Assembly: GCF_003991905.1 (NCBI RefSeq)
Contig: NZ_RSCL01000011.1
Coordinates: 192,984-256,983 of the forward strand
Direction: 5' to 3'
DNA from: Dulcicalothrix desertica PCC 7102
GTDB taxonomy: Bacteria > Cyanobacteriota > Cyanobacteriia > Cyanobacteriales > Nostocaceae
DNA: 64,000 nt
Notes under the pieces: generated by a model
Databases searched by the model: none
What the model saw: the letters and a program-made list of their open reading frames with translations, nothing else
What the model was told of the DNA's origin: nothing
In this document: piece after piece, positions 62,977-64,000 of the stretch
Numbering within the stretch: position 1 is the stretch's first letter
Layout: each line of letters opens with the position of its first letter
Position numbers and translations under genes: made by a program

Positions 62977-64000
62977 ATGAACATACAAATACCATACGAA
63001 TACATATATTCCGGTACTTTAAGCCTTGATTCTCCTACTTACACGAAGCGTAAAGCTGATACTGAACTGTATGAGAGTTTAAAGGCTGGTAAATTTTGTT
63101 ACGTTTTTAACTCGCGTAAAACAGGTAAGTCAAGCTTACGTGTGCAAGTAATGCATCGTTTACAAAATGACGGTATTGCTTGTGCTGCAATTGACTTATC
63201 GATGAATGCTACTAATTATGTAACTCATGACCAGTGGTATGCGGATATTATTGATACACTTATAGAGATATTTCACTTAGATATAGATTTAGATTCTTGG
63301 TGGTTAGAGCAGGAATTATTATCTCCCGTGAAGCGCTTTAGTAAGTTTATTGATATTTTACTAGCACAGGTAGCACAAAATAATCGAAAGATAGTTATTT
63401 TTATCGATGAGATTGATAGCATTCTAAGTTTAAAGCATAAAAGCGATGATTTCTTTGCATTGATTCGCGCGTGTTACAATCAACGGGCAGATAATCCTGT
63501 ATATAATAATTTGACATTTTGTTTATTAGGGGTTACAACTCCTTCGGACTTAATGACTGATAAAACTAGAACACCATTCAATATTGGTGAGGCAATCGAG
63601 TTAACAGGCTTTACTATAGAAGAAGCAAGATTATCTTTAGCTCCAGGTTTAGCTGGCAAAGTAGATAATTCAGAAATTGTATTACAAGAAGTCTTAAATT
63701 GGACGGGAGGACAACCTTTTTTAACTCAAAAGGTTTGTAACTATCTCGTTAAATCTCGCACTGCACCGCAAAATAATGGCGAAGCGCAATGGGTAGAAGA
63801 AATAGTTACAAACCGATTTATTACCAATTGGGAATCTCAGGATGAACCCGAACATTTACGAACAATACTAAATAGAATAATTTCTAAGAAGAATGAGACA
63901 TATAGAAGCCGTCTTTTAGGACTTTATCAACGTATATTACTTTCAAATGATACAAATAACAGGCGCCAAGAAGTTGTAGCAGACGAAAGTACAGAGCAGG
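62977..64000 (+). CDS. AAA-like ATPase domain protein (3' partial)
   Basis: The frame stays open to the window end (341 codons visible). It begins MNIQIPYEYIYSGTLSLDSP and shows Walker A-like FNSRKTGKSSLRVQVMHRL (about 44-62), Walker B IVIFIDEIDSI (about 148-158), sensor LTFCLLGVTTPSDLM and the LNWTGGQPFLTQKVCNYL segment. These are diagnostic of AAA-like proteins that in cyanobacteria usually continue into WD40, CHAT or other effector domains. It lacks the N-terminal adaptor of the protein at 57870. GGAG precedes the ATG. The C-terminal domain outside the window would define its role. Confidence 0.85.
   Translation, partial: MNIQIPYEYIYSGTLSLDSPTYTKRKADTELYESLKAGKFCYVFNSRKTGKSSLRVQVMHRLQNDGIACAAIDLSMNATNYVTHDQWYADIIDTLIEIFHLDIDLDSWWLEQELLSPVKRFSKFIDILLAQVAQNNRKIVIFIDEIDSILSLKHKSDDFFALIRACYNQRADNPVYNNLTFCLLGVTTPSDLMTDKTRTPFNIGEAIELTGFTIEEARLSLAPGLAGKVDNSEIVLQEVLNWTGGQPFLTQKVCNYLVKSRTAPQNNGEAQWVEEIVTNRFITNWESQDEPEHLRTILNRIISKKNETYRSRLLGLYQRILLSNDTNNRRQEVVADESTEQ

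Noticed and set aside
1-64000. tRNA, rRNA, intact insertion sequences and integrase genes
   Set aside because: I looked for cloverleaf-like and GGTTCGAATCC-like text and for transposase or integrase motifs and found none that I could support by eye; a covariance-model search would settle tRNAs.

Overview
The window looks like cyanobacterial chromosome, most likely from a filamentous (Nostocales-type) strain. The evidence is a set of typically cyanobacterial proteins: a cyanobacteriochrome kinase, a fused ModB-ModC, a Mrp antiporter operon without a local MrpA, a Nat-type amino-acid transporter, a group 2 sigma factor, WD40 and AAA-like signalling proteins, and a DUF4327-like protein. The DNA is A+T rich (judged by eye) and carries about 80 copies of the hexamer GGCGCC. 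I saw no copy of the classical cyanobacterial HIP1 octamer GCGATCGC.

Layout. 1-8.3 kb: end of a natural-product cluster. It has an NRPS module (adenylation, carrier, terminal reductase) whose ten-residue specificity code reads DLTKVGHVGK, i.e. aspartate, followed by a PLP aminotransferase and a methyltransferase. A TPR protein, a second methyltransferase and a DMT exporter lie on the other strand. 9.2-11.1 kb: a predicted DXCF-type cyanobacteriochrome histidine kinase with a single-domain response regulator. 11.7-15.6 kb: a seven-gene Mrp operon. 15.7-18.6 kb: a SNF2-type helicase with a coiled-coil partner. 18.6-21.3 kb: modA and modBC behind a palindromic operator.

21.4-47.8 kb: the most interesting region. 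Sixteen candidate copies of one element, consensus CCTCACAAnTTCCTCAAATT, lie in its intergenic spaces. Each is a direct repeat with an 11-base period, the geometry used by OmpR/PhoB-type response regulators. Genes behind the copies include a fused ADP-forming acyl-CoA synthetase/GNAT protein, a CBS protein, a second EF-G with two FAD enzymes, universal stress proteins, a peptidoglycan-binding protein, Hsp20, PEP synthase and several very small membrane peptides. The content resembles the hypoxia/dormancy (DosR-type) regulons of other bacteria. A hybrid regulator with an OmpR/PhoB-type DNA-binding domain is encoded inside the region (40.8-43.1 kb). The same region is full of gene remnants (adhE, pfk, metK, P-type ATPase, ABC ATPase, carotenoid-desaturase-like); two of them still sit behind the element.

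47.8-52.1 kb: a lanthipeptide locus with an NHLP-leader precursor having a single core cysteine, a hairpin attenuator, and a LanM whose cyclase site reads Cys-Tyr-Gly where Cys-His/Cys-Gly is expected. 52.2-57.8 kb: a GMC-oxidoreductase remnant, a sigma factor and an incomplete Nat-type transporter (binding protein, one permease, one ATPase); the sigma factor and the binding protein share a duplicated leader. 57.8-64 kb: two AAA-like ATPase genes sharing an upstream element and flanking three tandem eight-bladed WD40 proteins; two of the three appear to have lost an ancestral signal peptide. The last AAA gene runs off the window. I found no tRNA, rRNA, CRISPR array or intact insertion sequence.
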